Positions 17,349 through 28,069 of a stretch of 48,938 nt of DNA are shown in pieces. The notes beneath the pieces are model-generated. The model was not told where the DNA came from and made no database searches. It saw only the letters and a list, made by a program, of their open reading frames with translations. This DNA comes from an uncultured Clostridia bacterium (lineage in GTDB: Bacteria; Bacillota; Clostridia; Lachnospirales; Bianqueaceae), in NCBI GenBank assembly GCA_944383515.1, contig CALWPV010000066.1, positions 1-48,938 on the forward strand. Direction: 5' to 3'. Position 1 is the stretch's first letter, and every line of letters starts with the position of its first letter. The translations under genes were made by a program, and so were the position numbers.

Positions 17349-17402
17349 GTGCGTTGCCCTCCTTTATCCGATCTTCCCGTTAAACGGGATGATCTTATCT
17401 TC

Positions 17403-17846
17403 TCATTCAGCCGTGCCACCGGCAGCCTCGATTTTCGCTTTAGCGCTCTCGCTGTAGGCACCCACTTGAACGGTTAATTTTTTAGTCAGATCACCATTTC
17501 CTAAAATTTTAACACCGTCTTTGGGATTGCGAATGATACCGGCTTCCTTTAAAGCATCTACGGTTACAACCGCACCATCTGCAAACTGATTCAGACGATC
17601 TACGTTAATGGAAACAATGGTAACAAAGTTTCTATGCGTCTTTTTCTTAATTCCACGCTTCGGCAGACGTCTGTATAAAGGCATCTGGCCGCCTTCAAAG
17701 CCCAGACGAACACCGCCGCCAGAACGAGCCTTCTGACCTTTATGGCCTCTGCCAGACGTTTTGCCATTTCCAGAGCCATGGCCACGGCCCACGCGGAAAG
17801 CATTTTTCTTAGCGCCTTCTGCCGGCTTTAAATCTGTCAAATTCAT
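17403..17846 (-). CDS. rplO: 50S ribosomal protein L15
   Basis: L15 is a late-assembly 50S protein with an extended glycine-rich N-terminal arm. The 147 residues include [37 protein letters not shown] and a C-terminal globular domain ([16 protein letters not shown]). It is 15 bp after rpmD and 54 bp before secY. Confidence 0.98.
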   Translation of the reverse strand: MNLTDLKPAEGAKKNAFRVGRGHGSGNGKTSGRGHKGQKARSGGGVRLGFEGGQMPLYRRLPKRGIKKKTHRNFVTIVSINVDRLNQFADGAVVTVDALKEAGIIRNPKDGVKILGNGDLTKKLTVQVGAYSESAKAKIEAAGGTAE

Positions 17847-17861
17847 GTTCTCTGCCTCCTA

Positions 17862-18047
17862 TTATTCCTGGATTTCTTCCACTTTAACCAGATGACTGAT
17901 CTTGGCGACCATTCCGCGCATTGCCGCGTTATCCTGCTGAATCACAGACTTGTGCATCTTGGTTAATCCAAGCGCTGCCGCTGTTTTTCTATGCTTCGGA
18001 ATGGCTCCGATAGTTGATTTTACAAGCGTAATTTTCAGTTTTGCCAT
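17862..18047 (-). CDS. rpmD: 50S ribosomal protein L30
   Basis: L30 is a small beta-alpha protein of the 50S subunit. The 61 residues [20 protein letters not shown]...[10 protein letters not shown] match the short bacterial form. Four genes of the spc segment (rplR, rpsE, rpmD, rplO) are packed with 11-17 bp spacers here. Confidence 0.97.
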   Translation of the reverse strand: MAKLKITLVKSTIGAIPKHRKTAAALGLTKMHKSVIQQDNAAMRGMVAKISHLVKVEEIQE

Positions 18048-18058
18048 AGTTTCTCTCC

Positions 18059-18571
18059 TTATCCCAAGATCTCCGCAACGGTTTTACCGCGCTTTCTTGC
18101 AATTTCTTCCGGAGTATACAGGCCGCGCAGCCCCTGGATAGTGGCTGCTACTACATTGTTTTTATTGTTGGAGCTCAGAGATTTAGTACGAATATTCTGT
18201 ACGCCAGCCAGCTCCAGCACAATACGAGCGGGACCACCAGCGATAATACCGGTACCTTCTGCTGCTGTCATCAGCAGAATCTGAGCACTGCCATGAATTC
18301 CCTTGGTGCTGTACGGAATCGAATTCACATCGTTTCTGGGAACCGTGATCATGTTCTTTTTAGCAGCCTCTTCGCCTTTACGAATGGCTTCCGGAATTTC
18401 CAAAGATTTTCCCAGGCCATAGCCTACATGACCGTTTTTGTCGCCTACCACTACCAGAGCAGTAAACTTCATGTTACGACCACCTTTAACAACTTTCGTT
18501 ACGCGCTTGATGGTCACAACTTTAGATTCTAATTCTCCCAATGTATTAGGATCAATTCTGTTGTTATTCAT
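18059..18571 (-). CDS. rpsE: 30S ribosomal protein S5
   Basis: S5 takes part in translational accuracy and mRNA unwinding at the entry tunnel. The 170-residue protein has the double-stranded RNA-binding-like N-terminal domain ([19 protein letters not shown]) and the C-terminal domain with [15 protein letters not shown]. The KGGRN loop, the usual site of spectinomycin-resistance changes (the VVKGGR region), looks wild type. Confidence 0.98.
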   Translation of the reverse strand: MNNNRIDPNTLGELESKVVTIKRVTKVVKGGRNMKFTALVVVGDKNGHVGYGLGKSLEIPEAIRKGEEAAKKNMITVPRNDVNSIPYSTKGIHGSAQILLMTAAEGTGIIAGGPARIVLELAGVQNIRTKSLSSNNKNNVVAATIQGLRGLYTPEEIARKRGKTVAEILG

Positions 18572-18588
18572 TCATCTGCCTCCGATTC

Positions 18589-18951
18589 TTAGAACTGTAA
18601 GCCGGCTTCTCTGGCAGCATCGGCCAATGCCTTAATCTTTCCGTGATACAGGAAACCGCCGCGATCAAATACGACCGTGCTAATTCCTTTTTCTGCTGCC
18701 CTCTTGGCTACAAGCTCACCAACTGCTTTGGCAGCCTCAATCGTGTTTGTATGCTCCAGTTTTGCTTTTACTTCTTTCTCAACCGTAGAAGCAGCTACTA
18801 AGGTAGTAGCGCTTACATCGTCGATAATCTGAGCATAAATATGCTTGTCGCTGCGGAAAACGCTAAGGCGAGGGCGCTGCATTGTTCCGTTAATATTCTT
18901 ACGCATTCTGTAATGCTTCTGGGCACGATTGTTAGATGCTTTTTTAATCAT
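18589..18951 (-). CDS. rplR: 50S ribosomal protein L18
   Basis: L18 binds 5S rRNA and mediates its docking into the central protuberance with L5. The 120 residues contain the basic N-terminus ([15 protein letters not shown]), [20 protein letters not shown] and the C-terminal [26 protein letters not shown]. It is 22 bp after rplF. Confidence 0.98.
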   Translation of the reverse strand: MIKKASNNRAQKHYRMRKNINGTMQRPRLSVFRSDKHIYAQIIDDVSATTLVAASTVEKEVKAKLEHTNTIEAAKAVGELVAKRAAEKGISTVVFDRGGFLYHGKIKALADAAREAGLQF

Positions 18952-18973
18952 GTTGGAATGTCACCCCTTTACC

Positions 18974-19513
18974 TTATTTACCAGTTTTTCCTTCTTTACG
19001 ACGGATCACTTCATCTGCATACTTAATTCCTTTGCCCTTGTAGGGTTCCGGCGGACGTTTGAAGCGAATCTCGGCCGCAAACTGGCCAACTTTTTCCTTG
19101 CTGATACCACGTACAATAATCTTGGTCTGATCTTGTACTTCTGTCTCAATTCCTTCCGGATCAACCATGATAACCGGATGAGAATATCCCAGCGTTAAGT
19201 TCAGCTCTTTACCCTGCTTAGAAGCACGGTAACCAACGCCGTTGATCTCCAAACGTTTTTCAAAACCGGTAGTTACACCAACAACCATGTTATGGAGCAG
19301 CGTTCTGGTTAAACCATGTAAGCTTTTATTTCTTTTTAAATCGTTAGGACGAGTCACAACGATTTTACCATCTTCCTGTGTAATCGTCATTTCCTGCGCA
19401 AATTGACGGGTTAACGTACCTTTAGGACCCTTTACGGTAACGCAATTATGCTCATCAATGCTAACCTCTACTCCGGCAGGAATTTCGACAGGCATTCTCC
19501 CAATTCGAGACAT
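18974..19513 (-). CDS. rplF: 50S ribosomal protein L6
   Basis: L6 lies near the factor-binding site beside the sarcin-ricin loop. The 179 residues form two repeated domains. The N-terminus [19 protein letters not shown] and the C-terminal [21 protein letters not shown] motif are diagnostic. The order rpsH-rplF-rplR-rpsE matches the canonical spc operon. Confidence 0.98.
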   Translation of the reverse strand: MSRIGRMPVEIPAGVEVSIDEHNCVTVKGPKGTLTRQFAQEMTITQEDGKIVVTRPNDLKRNKSLHGLTRTLLHNMVVGVTTGFEKRLEINGVGYRASKQGKELNLTLGYSHPVIMVDPEGIETEVQDQTKIIVRGISKEKVGQFAAEIRFKRPPEPYKGKGIKYADEVIRRKEGKTGK

Positions 19514-19543
19514 GCTTATTACCTCCTCAATTTAATGCGTAAC

Positions 19544-19945
19544 TTACCAAACAAACGCAAGCACTTCGCCGCCAACGCCCTGCTTACGAGCTTCTTTGTC
19601 GGTTAAAATGCCTTTGTTGGTAGAGATGATCGCAGTACCCAGACCGCCCAGTACTTTAGGCAAATTGTCTTTTCCTGCATAGACCCGCAAACCGGGCTTA
19701 GAGATTCTTTTTAAACCGGTAATGACCTTGTCATTTTTGTCTTTACCGTATTTTAACGTAACGCGGATGGTCTTAAAGCCGCCATCGGTCACTACGTCAT
19801 ATTTTTTAATATATCCTTCCTTCACTAGGATCTCAACGATCGCCAACTTTTCCTTCGAAGAAGGAATGTCAACGGTGTCATGCTTTGCTACGTTTCCGTT
19901 GCGGATGCGTGTCAGCATATCGGCAATAGGATCGCTCATCGTCAT
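19544..19945 (-). CDS. rpsH: 30S ribosomal protein S8
   Basis: S8 binds the central domain of 16S rRNA; in E. coli it is also the spc operon repressor. The 133 residues begin [18 protein letters not shown] and end with the conserved [11 protein letters not shown] segment. The [13 protein letters not shown] loop forms the rRNA contact. A GAGGTAATTCC ribosome binding region precedes the ATG. Confidence 0.98.
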   Translation of the reverse strand: MTMSDPIADMLTRIRNGNVAKHDTVDIPSSKEKLAIVEILVKEGYIKKYDVVTDGGFKTIRVTLKYGKDKNDKVITGLKRISKPGLRVYAGKDNLPKVLGGLGTAIISTNKGILTDKEARKQGVGGEVLAFVW

Positions 19946-19980
19946 CTGGAATTACCTCCTCATTTACTATGATGCCAAGC

Positions 19981-20175
19981 TTACCAGCTTGCTTTTTTTA
20001 CACCCGGAATTTCGCCCTTGTAAGCGAGTTCACGGAAACAAATGCGGCAGATGCCATATTTACGCAGAACCGAATGCGGCCGGCCGCAGATTTTGCAGCG
20101 GCTGTACGCTCTGGTAGAAAACTTCGGTTTCGCGTTCTGGCGCTGTTGCTTAATTTTCATGGATGTTTTAGCCAT
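19981..20175 (-). CDS. rpsN: 30S ribosomal protein S14, zinc-binding (type Z)
   Basis: S14 is a small protein of the 30S head. The 64-residue protein is the short zinc-binding form with Cys27, Cys30, Cys43 and Cys46 (CKICG and CRICF). A QNAKP segment before KFSTRAYSR makes it about three residues longer than the usual 61. It lies between rplE and rpsH as in other Firmicutes. No zinc-free paralogue is seen in the window. Confidence 0.97.
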   Translation of the reverse strand: MAKTSMKIKQQRQNAKPKFSTRAYSRCKICGRPHSVLRKYGICRICFRELAYKGEIPGVKKASW

Positions 20176-20199
20176 GGATAAACCTCCTAAGTTTTACAC

Positions 20200-20742
20200 T
20201 TATTTCACAAAAGGCATTCCCATTAAAGTAAGCAATTCTTTTGCTTCTTCATCGGTTTTTGCAGTAGTAACAAAAATAATATCCATACCACGGACTTTGT
20301 CGATCTTGTCATATGAAATCTCAGGGAAAATCAGCTGCTCTTTAATGCCCAGCGCATAGTTTCCACGACCGTCGAACGAATTCGCGCTTACGCCGCGAAA
20401 ATCTCGAACGCGAGGAAGAGCCAAGCTGATCAGACGATCGGCAAAATCATACATTTTTTCACCACGAAGCGTCACCTTGCAGCCAATCGACATGCCTTCA
20501 CGCAGTTTGAAGTTTGCAATCGATTTCTTTGCCTTTGTGATAATGGGTTTCTGGCCGGCAATGATCGTCAGATCCGCCACGGCGCTCTCCAAAGCCTTAG
20601 GATTTTCTTTCGCTTCTCCTACGCCCATATTGATTACGATCTTATCCAGCTTCGGTACTTCCATGGGGTTCTTGTAGTTAAACTTTTTGATTAACCCCGG
20701 AACAACCTCGCTATTATAAAAATCTTTCATTCGGCTACTCAC
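20200..20742 (-). CDS. rplE: 50S ribosomal protein L5
   Basis: L5 links 5S rRNA to the 50S subunit and contacts P-site tRNA. The 180 residues include the conserved [11 protein letters not shown] near the N-terminus, the P-site loop region [18 protein letters not shown] and the C-terminal [16 protein letters not shown]. The start is GTG at 20742 with AGGAGG 8 nt upstream. Confidence 0.98.
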   Translation of the reverse strand: MSSRMKDFYNSEVVPGLIKKFNYKNPMEVPKLDKIVINMGVGEAKENPKALESAVADLTIIAGQKPIITKAKKSIANFKLREGMSIGCKVTLRGEKMYDFADRLISLALPRVRDFRGVSANSFDGRGNYALGIKEQLIFPEISYDKIDKVRGMDIIFVTTAKTDEEAKELLTLMGMPFVK

Positions 20743-20758
20743 TCTAGATACCTCCTAA

Positions 20759-21091
20759 TTAGTCGATCACTTCGCCCGTAGACTTCGCGAAGCGTACTCT
20801 CTTCACTACTTCTTTACCGTCTACGGTTTCTACTTCCGATCTTATACCTACACGAGTGGGTTTGCCCTCATGAAGATACATAACGTTAGAAATATGAATG
20901 GGTGCTTCCTGATGGATGATACCGCCCTGATTAGCGCCACTCGGCTTCTGGTGTTTAGTAACCATGTTAACGCCTTCTACGATAACGCGGCCCATCTTCT
21001 CATTGACAACCAGCACCTTACCTTCTTTGCCCTTATCTTTTCCAGTGATGACCCGTACGGTGTCACCTTTCTTAATTTTGTTCAGTCCCAT
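20759..21091 (-). CDS. rplX: 50S ribosomal protein L24
   Basis: L24 initiates 50S assembly and lies at the tunnel exit. The ATG at 21091 ([19 protein letters not shown]) is preferred because GGAGG lies 8 nt before it; a TTG five codons earlier overlaps that site. The 110 residues contain the KOW motif ([18 protein letters not shown]). Confidence 0.97.
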   Translation of the reverse strand: MGLNKIKKGDTVRVITGKDKGKEGKVLVVNEKMGRVIVEGVNMVTKHQKPSGANQGGIIHQEAPIHISNVMYLHEGKPTRVGIRSEVETVDGKEVVKRVRFAKSTGEVID

Positions 21092-21106
21092 GTGTGACAC
21101 CTCCAA

Positions 21107-21475
21107 TTATAATACTTCGGGAGCCAGAGACAGGATTCTCAGAAATCTCTTCTCGCGCAGTTCTCTAGCAACCGGTCCAAAGATACGAGTTCCTCTGGGA
21201 TTTTGATCTTCTCTAATGATCACGGCTGCATTCTCGTCAAAACGAATATATGCGCCATTCTTACGACGAACGGGTCTTACAGTTCTTACAACTACGGCAC
21301 GAACTACTTCACCCTTCTTTACAACTCCGCCGGGTGTTGCATCTTTGACCGCAGCAATAACCACATCACCCACAGAGGCATATTTACGAGTCGAACCACC
21401 TAATACGCGAATCACCAGCAGCTCTCGCGCACCGGTATTATCGGCAACTTTCAGCCTGCTTTCTTGCTGTAACAT
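21107..21475 (-). CDS. rplN: 50S ribosomal protein L14
   Basis: L14 forms inter-subunit bridges with 16S rRNA helix 14 and docks the silencing factor RsfS. The 122 residues [20 protein letters not shown]... with [20 protein letters not shown] are highly conserved. It ends [11 protein letters not shown] and is followed by rplX after 15 bp. Confidence 0.98.
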   Translation of the reverse strand: MLQQESRLKVADNTGARELLVIRVLGGSTRKYASVGDVVIAAVKDATPGGVVKKGEVVRAVVVRTVRPVRRKNGAYIRFDENAAVIIREDQNPRGTRIFGPVARELREKRFLRILSLAPEVL

Positions 21476-21497
21476 GACAGGGTAACCTCCTCAACCA

Positions 21498-21752
21498 TTA
21501 TTTTGCTTTCTCAACAATTTCTACAACGCGCCATCTCTTATCTTTAGACAACGGTCTTGTCTCCATGACGCGCACCCAATCACCGATACGGCATTCATTA
21601 TTCTCATCATGCGCCTTCAGTTTGTAGGTTCTCTTGACGATTTTGCCGTACTCCGGGTGCTTTACGTTATTCTGAACTTTAACCACAACCGTCTTGTCCA
21701 TCTTGTCACTGGAAACCATTCCGATCATGGTTTTTCTTAAATTTCTTTCCAC
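21498..21752 (-). CDS. rpsQ: 30S ribosomal protein S17
   Basis: S17 is a primary 16S rRNA binding protein with an OB fold. The 84 residues start [20 protein letters not shown] and include [20 protein letters not shown] and [20 protein letters not shown]. The spacing to rpmC upstream is 25 bp. Confidence 0.98.
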   Translation of the reverse strand: MERNLRKTMIGMVSSDKMDKTVVVKVQNNVKHPEYGKIVKRTYKLKAHDENNECRIGDWVRVMETRPLSKDKRWRVVEIVEKAK

Positions 21753-21777
21753 GATTAAGTCCTCCTTAACTCATCCG

Positions 21778-21981
21778 TTACTGATGCGCCTTTTGAGTCA
21801 GCACCGTTTGAATACGAGCAATATTCTTACGAACCTCTTTAATTCTAGCAGTGTTGTTTAGCTGATTGGTGGCATTCTGAAAACGGAGATTGAACAGCTC
21901 TTTTTTCGCAGAAACCAGTTCCATTTCCAACTGCTCGCTGCTTTTTCCCTTTAAATCTTCTAAAAATTCGGTTCTCTTCAC
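21778..21981 (-). CDS. rpmC: 50S ribosomal protein L29
   Basis: L29 is a two-helix protein at the tunnel exit near the SRP and trigger-factor docking site. The 67 residues have the family's [20 protein letters not shown] signature and a final NIARIQTVL helix. The AGGATGGTGAA ribosome binding region lies upstream of the ATG. Confidence 0.97.
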   Translation of the reverse strand: MKRTEFLEDLKGKSSEQLEMELVSAKKELFNLRFQNATNQLNNTARIKEVRKNIARIQTVLTQKAHQ

Positions 21982-22013
21982 TTCTATTCACCATCCTCTT
22001 TCATTTTTCGGCA

Positions 22014-22451
22014 TTAGTTAGCTGCGTCGAGTTCCGCATCCAACTCCTGCCGGGAGGCAATCTTACATTTTACAGGAAGCTTATGCATAGCCAGACGAAG
22101 AGCCTCGCGGGCCACTTCCTCAGACACGCCGGCAATTTCAAACATAACGCGGCCGGGCTTAACAACGGCTACCCAATACTCGGTCGATCCTTTACCAGAA
22201 CCCATACGAGTTTCAGCCGGCTTTGCGGTAATCGGTTTATCGGGGAAAATCTTAATCCACACCTTACCACCACGTTTAATATAACGAGTCATGGCTACAC
22301 GAGCAGCCTCAATCTGATTTGACTTAACCCAAGCAGGAGTGGTTGCAATCAAACCGAATTCACCATAAGTAATCCGATTGCCACGCAGAGCTTTACCAGC
22401 CATGCTGCCGCGGAATTGCTTACGATGCTTTACTCTCTTCGGCATTAACAT
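22014..22451 (-). CDS. rplP: 50S ribosomal protein L16
   Basis: L16 organises the A-site tRNA binding region and the peptidyl-transferase centre. The 145 residues [19 protein letters not shown] and the [20 protein letters not shown] motif are diagnostic. The first base of its ATG is the last base of the rpsC stop (ATAATG arrangement), so the two are translationally coupled. Confidence 0.98.
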   Translation of the reverse strand: MLMPKRVKHRKQFRGSMAGKALRGNRITYGEFGLIATTPAWVKSNQIEAARVAMTRYIKRGGKVWIKIFPDKPITAKPAETRMGSGKGSTEYWVAVVKPGRVMFEIAGVSEEVAREALRLAMHKLPVKCKIASRQELDAELDAAN

Positions 22452-23110
22452 TATTTATCGCTCCCTTCTTTATTAGCCTTGGTAGGCAGAACCTCACCAT
22501 GGTTAATCCAAACTTTTACGCCTAATTTGCCATAAGCGGTATTCGCTTCAGCAAAACCATAATCAATGTTGGCACGCAGGGTCTGAAGCGGCAGATTACC
22601 TTCATTGTAAGACTCAGAACGTGCAATTTCGGCACCGCCAACACGACCGCCGACCATTGTCTTAACGCCTTTAGCGCCAGCCTTCATCGCGCGTCCCATC
22701 GCCTGTTTCAGTGCACGGCGGAAAGAGATACGGTTTTCCAGCTGCTGAGCAATGTTCTCAGCAACCAGCTGAGCATCTTTCTCAGGACGTTTTACTTCCA
22801 TAATGTTCAAAGAAACCTTCGCGTTCGTCATCTTCTGAAGTTCGTCTTTCAGCATTTTAACGCCAACAGCTTCTTTACCAATAATAATACCAGGTTTAGC
22901 CGTTAAAATCACAACTTTAATGCGACCTGCAGCGCGCTCAATTTCAATCTTGGAAATGCCTGCCTGATACAGCTTCTCTTTCAAAAACGTACGAATCTTA
23001 TGATCCTCAACCAGGAGATCGCCAAACTGTTTTGAATCCGCGTACCACTTCGCATCCCAATTCTTAATAACACCGACTCTAAGTCCATGCGGATTAACTT
23101 TCTGACCCAT
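22451..23110 (-). CDS. rpsC: 30S ribosomal protein S3
   Basis: S3 forms part of the mRNA entry tunnel and its helicase. The 219 residues begin [20 protein letters not shown]. They contain a KH domain ([20 protein letters not shown]) and a C-terminal [19 protein letters not shown] segment. It has a one-base overlap with rplP. Confidence 0.98.
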   Translation of the reverse strand: MGQKVNPHGLRVGVIKNWDAKWYADSKQFGDLLVEDHKIRTFLKEKLYQAGISKIEIERAAGRIKVVILTAKPGIIIGKEAVGVKMLKDELQKMTNAKVSLNIMEVKRPEKDAQLVAENIAQQLENRISFRRALKQAMGRAMKAGAKGVKTMVGGRVGGAEIARSESYNEGNLPLQTLRANIDYGFAEANTAYGKLGVKVWINHGEVLPTKANKEGSDK

Positions 23111-23121
23111 GAGTCTCCTCC

Positions 23122-23523
23122 TTATCTCTCATTTAAAATAATCGTGATATGACTGGTTCTCTTTAAAATGCGATCTGCTCTTCCCTGTGCTCTGGGCATG
23201 ATACGCTTCAAAGTGGGACCTTGATTCGCATAGGCTTCCTGAACGTATAATTTGGTTACATCAATGTCCAAATCCCGTTCCGTAGCCGCATACTCTGCAT
23301 TCGCTACAGCTGAATCAAGCAATTTGCTGATAATCCGCGCGCCTTCTCTGGGAGTTGCAGCCAAGATAGCAGAAGCAAGTGCCACATCTTTACCTTTAAT
23401 GGTATCTAATACAATCTTCGCTTTTCTGGGGGCAATGCGAACAAACGAAACCTTTGCTCTCGGCCGCTGATCCTTCTGCGCATTGCGCTCCCGTTTAATT
23501 TGGCTTCTATGACCTTTCGCCAT
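23122..23523 (-). CDS. rplV: 50S ribosomal protein L22
   Basis: L22 lines the nascent-chain tunnel with a long beta hairpin; changes there affect macrolide sensitivity. The 133 residues have [18 protein letters not shown] and the hairpin region [20 protein letters not shown] without obvious deletions. About 15 basic residues precede the core ([17 protein letters not shown]), longer than in many homologues. Confidence 0.98.
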   Translation of the reverse strand: MAKGHRSQIKRERNAQKDQRPRAKVSFVRIAPRKAKIVLDTIKGKDVALASAILAATPREGARIISKLLDSAVANAEYAATERDLDIDVTKLYVQEAYANQGPTLKRIMPRAQGRADRILKRTSHITIILNER

Positions 23524-23568
23524 GATTCTTCCTCCTTATATCCATCGTAAGACTAGACCGCGCGGTCA

Positions 23569-23850
23569 TTATCTTACAGAACCTTTTTTCTCGTCTTTAC
23601 CGTGTCCACGATAGGTTCTGGTCATAACGAACTCACCCAGCTTATGACCAACCATGTCTTCCGTTACATAAACCGGAACGTGTTTTCTACCATCATGCAC
23701 TGCAAACGTATGACCTACAAAAGAGGGAAAGATAGTAGAACGACGAGACCATGTTTTGATAACCTGTTTATCACCAGATGCGTTCATTGCATCGACTTTC
23801 TTTAACAAAGATGCGTCCGCGAAAGGACCTTTCTTCAAGGAACGTGCCAT
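23569..23850 (-). CDS. rpsS: 30S ribosomal protein S19
   Basis: S19 binds the head of the 30S subunit with S13 and contacts A- and P-site tRNAs. The 93 residues [20 protein letters not shown] and [18 protein letters not shown] are diagnostic. It follows rplB by 13 bp. Confidence 0.98.
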   Translation of the reverse strand: MARSLKKGPFADASLLKKVDAMNASGDKQVIKTWSRRSTIFPSFVGHTFAVHDGRKHVPVYVTEDMVGHKLGEFVMTRTYRGHGKDEKKGSVR

Positions 23851-23863
23851 CTGTTATGCCTCC

Positions 23864-24703
23864 TTATTTATTCTTCTTCGCACGACTACGTACGATATAC
23901 TGATTCGACTGTTTCTTCTTTTTGCGAGTCTTAAGACCCAGAGCAGGTTTGCCCCAAGGAGTCATTGGGCTGGGACGGCCAACCGGAGCTTTACCCTCAC
24001 CACCACCATGCGGATGGTCGTTAGGATTCATAACAGAACCGCGAACGGTAGGACGAATGCCCATATGTCTTTTTCTACCGGCTTTACCGATTTTGATCAG
24101 CTCGTGATCACCATTACCTACTGTACCAATGGTTGCACGGCAGTCAATCGGAACCATTCTCATTTCGCCAGAGGGCAGACGAAGCGTCGCGAATTTTCCT
24201 TCTTTTGCCATAAGCTGCGCTGCATTACCGGCAGCACGAACCATCTGGCCGCCTTTACCGGGTTTCATTTCAATGTTATGCACATTGGAACCGGTCGGGA
24301 TATTTTTCAGAGGCAGGCAGTTACCTACTTTAATTTCTACGTCTTCACCGCTGATAACGGTATCGCCATCGGTAAGGCCCTCGGGAGCCAGGATGTAACG
24401 CTTCTCACCGTCAGCGTAAGCAAGCAGAGCAATATTAGCGCTGCGATTAGGATCGTATTCAATACCAACTACTTTAGCCGGTACACCATCTTTATTTCTC
24501 TTGAAATCGACAATCCGGTACAGCTTTTTATGACCGCCGCCATGATGGCGAACTGTAATCTTACCATAGTTGTTGCGGCCAGCCGTATTCTTAACACGGA
24601 CTACCAGCGACTTCTCGGGAGTGCTTTTCGTAATTTCGGTAAAAGCAGAACCGGTCATGTTTCTCCGAGAAGCGGTATAAGGCTTATAAGTTTTAATAGC
24701 CAT
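23864..24703 (-). CDS. rplB: 50S ribosomal protein L2
   Basis: L2 is essential for subunit association and peptidyl-transferase activity. The 279 residues include the OB and SH3-like domains. The C-terminal [19 protein letters not shown] motif carries the universally conserved histidine ([10 protein letters not shown]) implicated near the catalytic centre. A long opposite-strand frame spans this gene but is its shadow. Confidence 0.98.
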   Translation of the reverse strand: MAIKTYKPYTASRRNMTGSAFTEITKSTPEKSLVVRVKNTAGRNNYGKITVRHHGGGHKKLYRIVDFKRNKDGVPAKVVGIEYDPNRSANIALLAYADGEKRYILAPEGLTDGDTVISGEDVEIKVGNCLPLKNIPTGSNVHNIEMKPGKGGQMVRAAGNAAQLMAKEGKFATLRLPSGEMRMVPIDCRATIGTVGNGDHELIKIGKAGRKRHMGIRPTVRGSVMNPNDHPHGGGEGKAPVGRPSPMTPWGKPALGLKTRKKKKQSNQYIVRSRAKKNK

Positions 24704-24770
24704 TATCTATTTCTCCTTTCGGTATACTTCATTTCTAAGAATGGAATTACCGGGACTTGATCCGCTTCGA

Positions 24771-25070
24771 TCAAATTCCTTCAAAAAATTCAATGTCCTT
24801 GCTTTCAGGAGTTAGAGTTACAATTGCTTTCTTAGTAGCGCTTGTGGTGCCTACGATGTAACCTCTTCTTTTCTTCTTGCCATGGCAATTCATGGTATTC
24901 ACCTTTTTCACCTTGGCTCCTTCGAACATCTTCTCCACCGCTTCGCGGATCTGAATCTTATTCGCATCCGGATGAACCAGGAAGGTGTATTTCTTCTCAC
25001 CCATCATCTCCATGCTTTTCTCAGTGATCACGGGTTTTAATAATACGTCATAATATTTGATATCAGCCAT
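24771..25070 (-). CDS. rplW: 50S ribosomal protein L23
   Basis: L23 forms the docking site for trigger factor and SRP at the tunnel exit. The 99 residues contain [19 protein letters not shown] and the [18 protein letters not shown] segment. Its start overlaps the last base of the rplD stop codon. Confidence 0.97.
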   Translation of the reverse strand: MADIKYYDVLLKPVITEKSMEMMGEKKYTFLVHPDANKIQIREAVEKMFEGAKVKKVNTMNCHGKKKRRGYIVGTTSATKKAIVTLTPESKDIEFFEGI

Positions 25071-25693
25071 TATTCAAACACCTCTTCAATCTTTGCGATT
25101 GCATCCTTGGTAGCAACGAAATTCTCATATTTCAGAATATCGAAAACATTGATCTGCTCCGCCCGGATGGTTTTAATTCCAGGAATGTTACGAGCAGACA
25201 AAACAACGTTCTTGGTATCCTCGCCGCTCAAAACCACCAGCGCTTTGCTCAGCTCAAACTGATTCAAAACCTTCTGCATTGCTTTGGTTTTGATCTCCGG
25301 AAGAGCCAGCTCTTCTAATACCAACAATTTATTCTCCTGAACCCTTGAGCTAAGAGCGCTGCGAATCGCCACGCGACGCGCTTTCTTATTCATTTTCTTA
25401 GAATAATCGCGCGGTTTGGGTGCGAATACTACGCCGCCGCCAACCCACTGCGGTGCGCGAATGCTACCCTGACGAGCTCTACCGGTACCTTTCTGACGGT
25501 ACGGCTTTTTGCCGCCGCCACGAACCTCTGCACGCGTAAGCGCGCTCTGTGTTCCCTGTCTCTTATTAGCCAAATGGGCAACAACGGCTTCATGCATTAC
25601 GGGAACGTTTACTTCTACGTTGAAAACGCTGTCTTTTAATTCAATTTGACCGTTTTCAACGCCGTCCATTGTATAAACAGCTACTTTCGCCAT
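25070..25693 (-). CDS. rplD: 50S ribosomal protein L4
   Basis: L4 has a globular domain and a long loop into the exit tunnel. In E. coli it also represses the S10 operon. The 207 residues contain the tunnel loop [19 protein letters not shown], where macrolide-resistance changes usually occur; it looks wild type. It lies 52 bp after rplC. Confidence 0.98.
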   Translation of the reverse strand: MAKVAVYTMDGVENGQIELKDSVFNVEVNVPVMHEAVVAHLANKRQGTQSALTRAEVRGGGKKPYRQKGTGRARQGSIRAPQWVGGGVVFAPKPRDYSKKMNKKARRVAIRSALSSRVQENKLLVLEELALPEIKTKAMQKVLNQFELSKALVVLSGEDTKNVVLSARNIPGIKTIRAEQINVFDILKYENFVATKDAIAKIEEVFE

Positions 25694-25745
25694 GTTTTTT
25701 CCTCCTTCGGCCGGCTAGAAGCCGGCAAAATGCGATCAATGATAC

Positions 25746-26378
25746 TTATGCCTTTACGCTGTCGATAACCGTCACGACAGATTTCTTCGGTCCGGGAACA
25801 GAACCCTTAATCAGAAGAAGATCACGTTCAGCATCTACGCGAACTACCTCCAAATTCTGAACCGTTACATGCTCATGACCCATATGGCCAGGCAACTTCT
25901 TGCCTTTAAATACACGTGCCGGATCACTGGAAGCTCCCATAGAACCTGCATGGCGATGATATTTGGAACCATGCTCCATCGGGCCGCGGCCAAAACCATG
26001 GCGATGAATCGCGCCCTGATAACCTTTACCCTTGGACATGCCGGAAACATCAACTTTATCGCCTACTTCAAACACGTCAGCCTTGATCTGCGCGCCAAGC
26101 TCGTAGCTCTCAGCGCCTTCAATTCTGAACTCTTCCAAATGTCTCTTTACCGGGACATCAGCCTTTGCGAAGTGGCCCTTCAAAGGCTTATTCACTAATT
26201 TCTCACGAATCTCGCCAAATCCAACCTGAATGGCGGCGTATCCATCGTGATCTACGGTTTTTACCTGAGTAACTACGCAGGGACCTGCTTCCAGGACCGT
26301 TACCGGAATCAGCTCGCCTGTTTCCTGATCGAAGATCTGCGTCATGCCGATCTTTCTTGCCATAATGGCCTTTTTCAT
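25746..26378 (-). CDS. rplC: 50S ribosomal protein L3
   Basis: L3 initiates 50S assembly and reaches toward the peptidyl-transferase centre. The 210 residues begin [18 protein letters not shown] and include the central loop [20 protein letters not shown] with its conserved Gln/His-rich extension. AGGAGG lies 9 nt before the ATG. The unusually long 135-bp spacer from rpsJ contains a hairpin (26443-26477). Confidence 0.98.
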   Translation of the reverse strand: MKKAIMARKIGMTQIFDQETGELIPVTVLEAGPCVVTQVKTVDHDGYAAIQVGFGEIREKLVNKPLKGHFAKADVPVKRHLEEFRIEGAESYELGAQIKADVFEVGDKVDVSGMSKGKGYQGAIHRHGFGRGPMEHGSKYHRHAGSMGASSDPARVFKGKKLPGHMGHEHVTVQNLEVVRVDAERDLLLIKGSVPGPKKSVVTVIDSVKA

Positions 26379-26442
26379 GGTATTTACCTCCTAATAATCT
26401 ACAGCGGACCCGTCATGGTTTTCGCCGAGACGGTTCATCCTA

Positions 26443-26477
26443 GGTTATTAAGCTGATATATGTCAACTGAAATAACC
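26443..26477 (-). promoter_or_regulatory. Hairpin in the rpsJ-rplC spacer
   Basis: GGTTATT (26443-26449) and AATAACC (26471-26477) form a perfect 7-bp outer stem. An inner five-base stem (GTTGA/TCAGC on the minus strand) lies inside it. No U-tract follows, so it is not a terminator. It may control rplC translation or mRNA processing within the S10 cluster; this is inferred only from position and symmetry. Confidence 0.4.
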
Positions 26478-26513
26478 AACTGCATTCATACCTTTGCTTG
26501 TTTCCTGTTTTCT

Positions 26514-26837
26514 TTAGTTCTTAGCTGCAACCTGGATGTCTACGCCAGCCGGAAGTTCCAGGCGGCTCAGCGCATCCAATGTTTTCTTGGTGGGCTGCAG
26601 AATATCAATAAGCCGCTTATGCGTTCTCTGCTCAAACTGCTCGCGAGAATCCTTATATTTATGCACCGCTCTCAGGATTGTAATAACTTCCTTATGAGTA
26701 GGCATGGGAATCGGGCCGCTAACCTGTGCCCCATTTCTCTTTGCGGTTTCCACAATCTTCTGTGCAGACTGATCGATCAGCTGATGATCATATGCCTTTA
26801 ACGTAATGCGGATTTTTGTAGATTTCTTTTCTGCCAT
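26514..26837 (-). CDS. rpsJ: 30S ribosomal protein S10
   Basis: S10 is a 30S head protein that also binds NusB in antitermination. The 107 residues contain [19 protein letters not shown], the [16 protein letters not shown] loop and the C-terminal [13 protein letters not shown]. It is first in the S10 cluster, preceded by AAGGAGG and a ~270-nt leader with its own promoter. The VPMP-like loop linked to tetracycline susceptibility reads IPMP. Confidence 0.98.
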   Translation of the reverse strand: MAEKKSTKIRITLKAYDHQLIDQSAQKIVETAKRNGAQVSGPIPMPTHKEVITILRAVHKYKDSREQFEQRTHKRLIDILQPTKKTLDALSRLELPAGVDIQVAAKN

Positions 26838-27109
26838 AAAAAAACAGCCTCCTTATTCGCATAAAATTCCCGTTTTCTCTTCAACATGAAAAAACGCGGG
26901 ATTTGCGACAAAAACGACTGTACACTCACCCGTGTGTTTCTTATTTGTAAACAAGCAAAACAAACTTTACACACTTTTTGATCAATTGTACAGTGACCTT
27001 GCCGTCAGTTTCTTGAACTTGACATTCGCTCCCCGGAAATTCCCACAAGCCGCTATTTATCAGCGCTTATGCAACCTTCCGGATCTTGGTTCCCAATGTC
27101 ACGGATGCT
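26838..27109 (-). promoter_or_regulatory. Long 5' leader of the S10 cluster
   Basis: Between the predicted promoter and rpsJ lies about 270 nt without an open frame. Close to the rpsJ ribosome binding site the minus strand has TCCCG...CGGGA arms with inner T-rich/A-rich pairing (about 26863-26896), an imperfect hairpin. A leader of this length before the largest r-protein operon suggests autogenous control, but I cannot name a known leader family here. Confidence 0.4.
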
Positions 27110-27138
27110 AGTATACCACAGCCTCCTGGCAAAAGCAA
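27110..27138 (-). promoter_or_regulatory. Promoter of the S10 cluster
   Basis: TTGCTT (complement of 27133-27138) and TATACT (complement of 27110-27115) are spaced 17 bp apart. The transcription start would be near 27103. The interval between here and exoA (27139-27261) is AT-rich, with no convincing terminator for exoA and no gene. Confidence 0.7.
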
Positions 27139-27261
27139 GTAAAAGTTTCCTTTTTCTTCATGTAAATAGATAGAACTTTACTTCAAATAAAGGAAATTTA
27201 TAGTGCATTTTGCACATTTGTGTGTGTTTTCTTCCTGTTTTAGTCTTCGAGTGGCATACTT

Positions 27262-28017
27262 TTATAAGTTTATGTCCAGTTCAACCGGACAATGATCGGA
27301 ACCTAACACCTGTGTATGAATTTTAGCATCGACTAATTGATCCTGCAGGGCTTGACTCACAACAAAATAATCAATGCGCCACCCCGCATTTTTTTCCCGG
27401 GCCTTAAACTGATAACTCCACCAAGAATATACGCCCTCTTGATCGGGATAAAAATAGCGGTATGTATCAATCATGCCCGTCTCTAATACCCGAGAAAATT
27501 TTTCGCGTTCCTGATCGGTAAATCCGGCATTTTTACGATTGGTCTTTGGATTTTTTAAGTCAATCTCCTGGTGCGCCACATTTAAATCTCCGCAATAAAT
27601 AACAGGCTTCGTCTCTTCCAGCTTTTTAATGTATTGTAAAAAGGCATCTTCCCATTGCATGCGATAGGAGAGCCTTGTCAGTTCTCGCTGAGAATTCGGG
27701 GTATATACTGTAATCAAATAATACGTCTCAAATTCAAGAGTAATAACCCGGCCTTCGTGATCATGTTCTTCGATTCCCAGACCATACGTTACAGCAATGG
27801 GTTTTTGCTTCGTAAATATGGCCGTGCCGGAATACCCTTTCTTTTCTGCGTAATTCCAATATGCTTCGTATCCTTCCGGAGCAAACTCAATTTGTCCTTC
27901 CTGCAATTTTGTCTCCTGCAAACAGAACGCGTCCGCATCGATCTGCTCGAAAAATTCACGAAATCCTTTTTTCATACAGGCTCGTAACCCATTTACATTC
28001 CACGATACCAATTTCAT
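27262..28017 (-). CDS. exoA: Exodeoxyribonuclease III / AP endonuclease
   Basis: This is an exonuclease III family enzyme that incises DNA at abasic sites in base-excision repair. The start at 28017 ([19 protein letters not shown]) gives 251 residues, with AGGAGG 9 nt upstream. Catalytic motifs of the endonuclease/exonuclease/phosphatase fold are visible: [14 protein letters not shown] (metal-binding Glu), GDLNVAH and the C-terminal GSDHCPVEL with the catalytic Asp-His. It sits between tuf and rpsJ, an unusual place for a repair gene, and uses the tuf terminator region as its leader. Confidence 0.96.
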   Translation of the reverse strand: MKLVSWNVNGLRACMKKGFREFFEQIDADAFCLQETKLQEGQIEFAPEGYEAYWNYAEKKGYSGTAIFTKQKPIAVTYGLGIEEHDHEGRVITLEFETYYLITVYTPNSQRELTRLSYRMQWEDAFLQYIKKLEETKPVIYCGDLNVAHQEIDLKNPKTNRKNAGFTDQEREKFSRVLETGMIDTYRYFYPDQEGVYSWWSYQFKAREKNAGWRIDYFVVSQALQDQLVDAKIHTQVLGSDHCPVELDINL

Positions 28018-28069
28018 GATCGCGATCCTCCTATAGAGTCGTGCTGCCTGTTTTCGGCAGGCATACGTT

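Noticed and set aside
23756-24760. 334-codon plus-strand frame opposite rplB
   Set aside because: Antisense shadow of L2, whose sequence is fully conserved on the minus strand.
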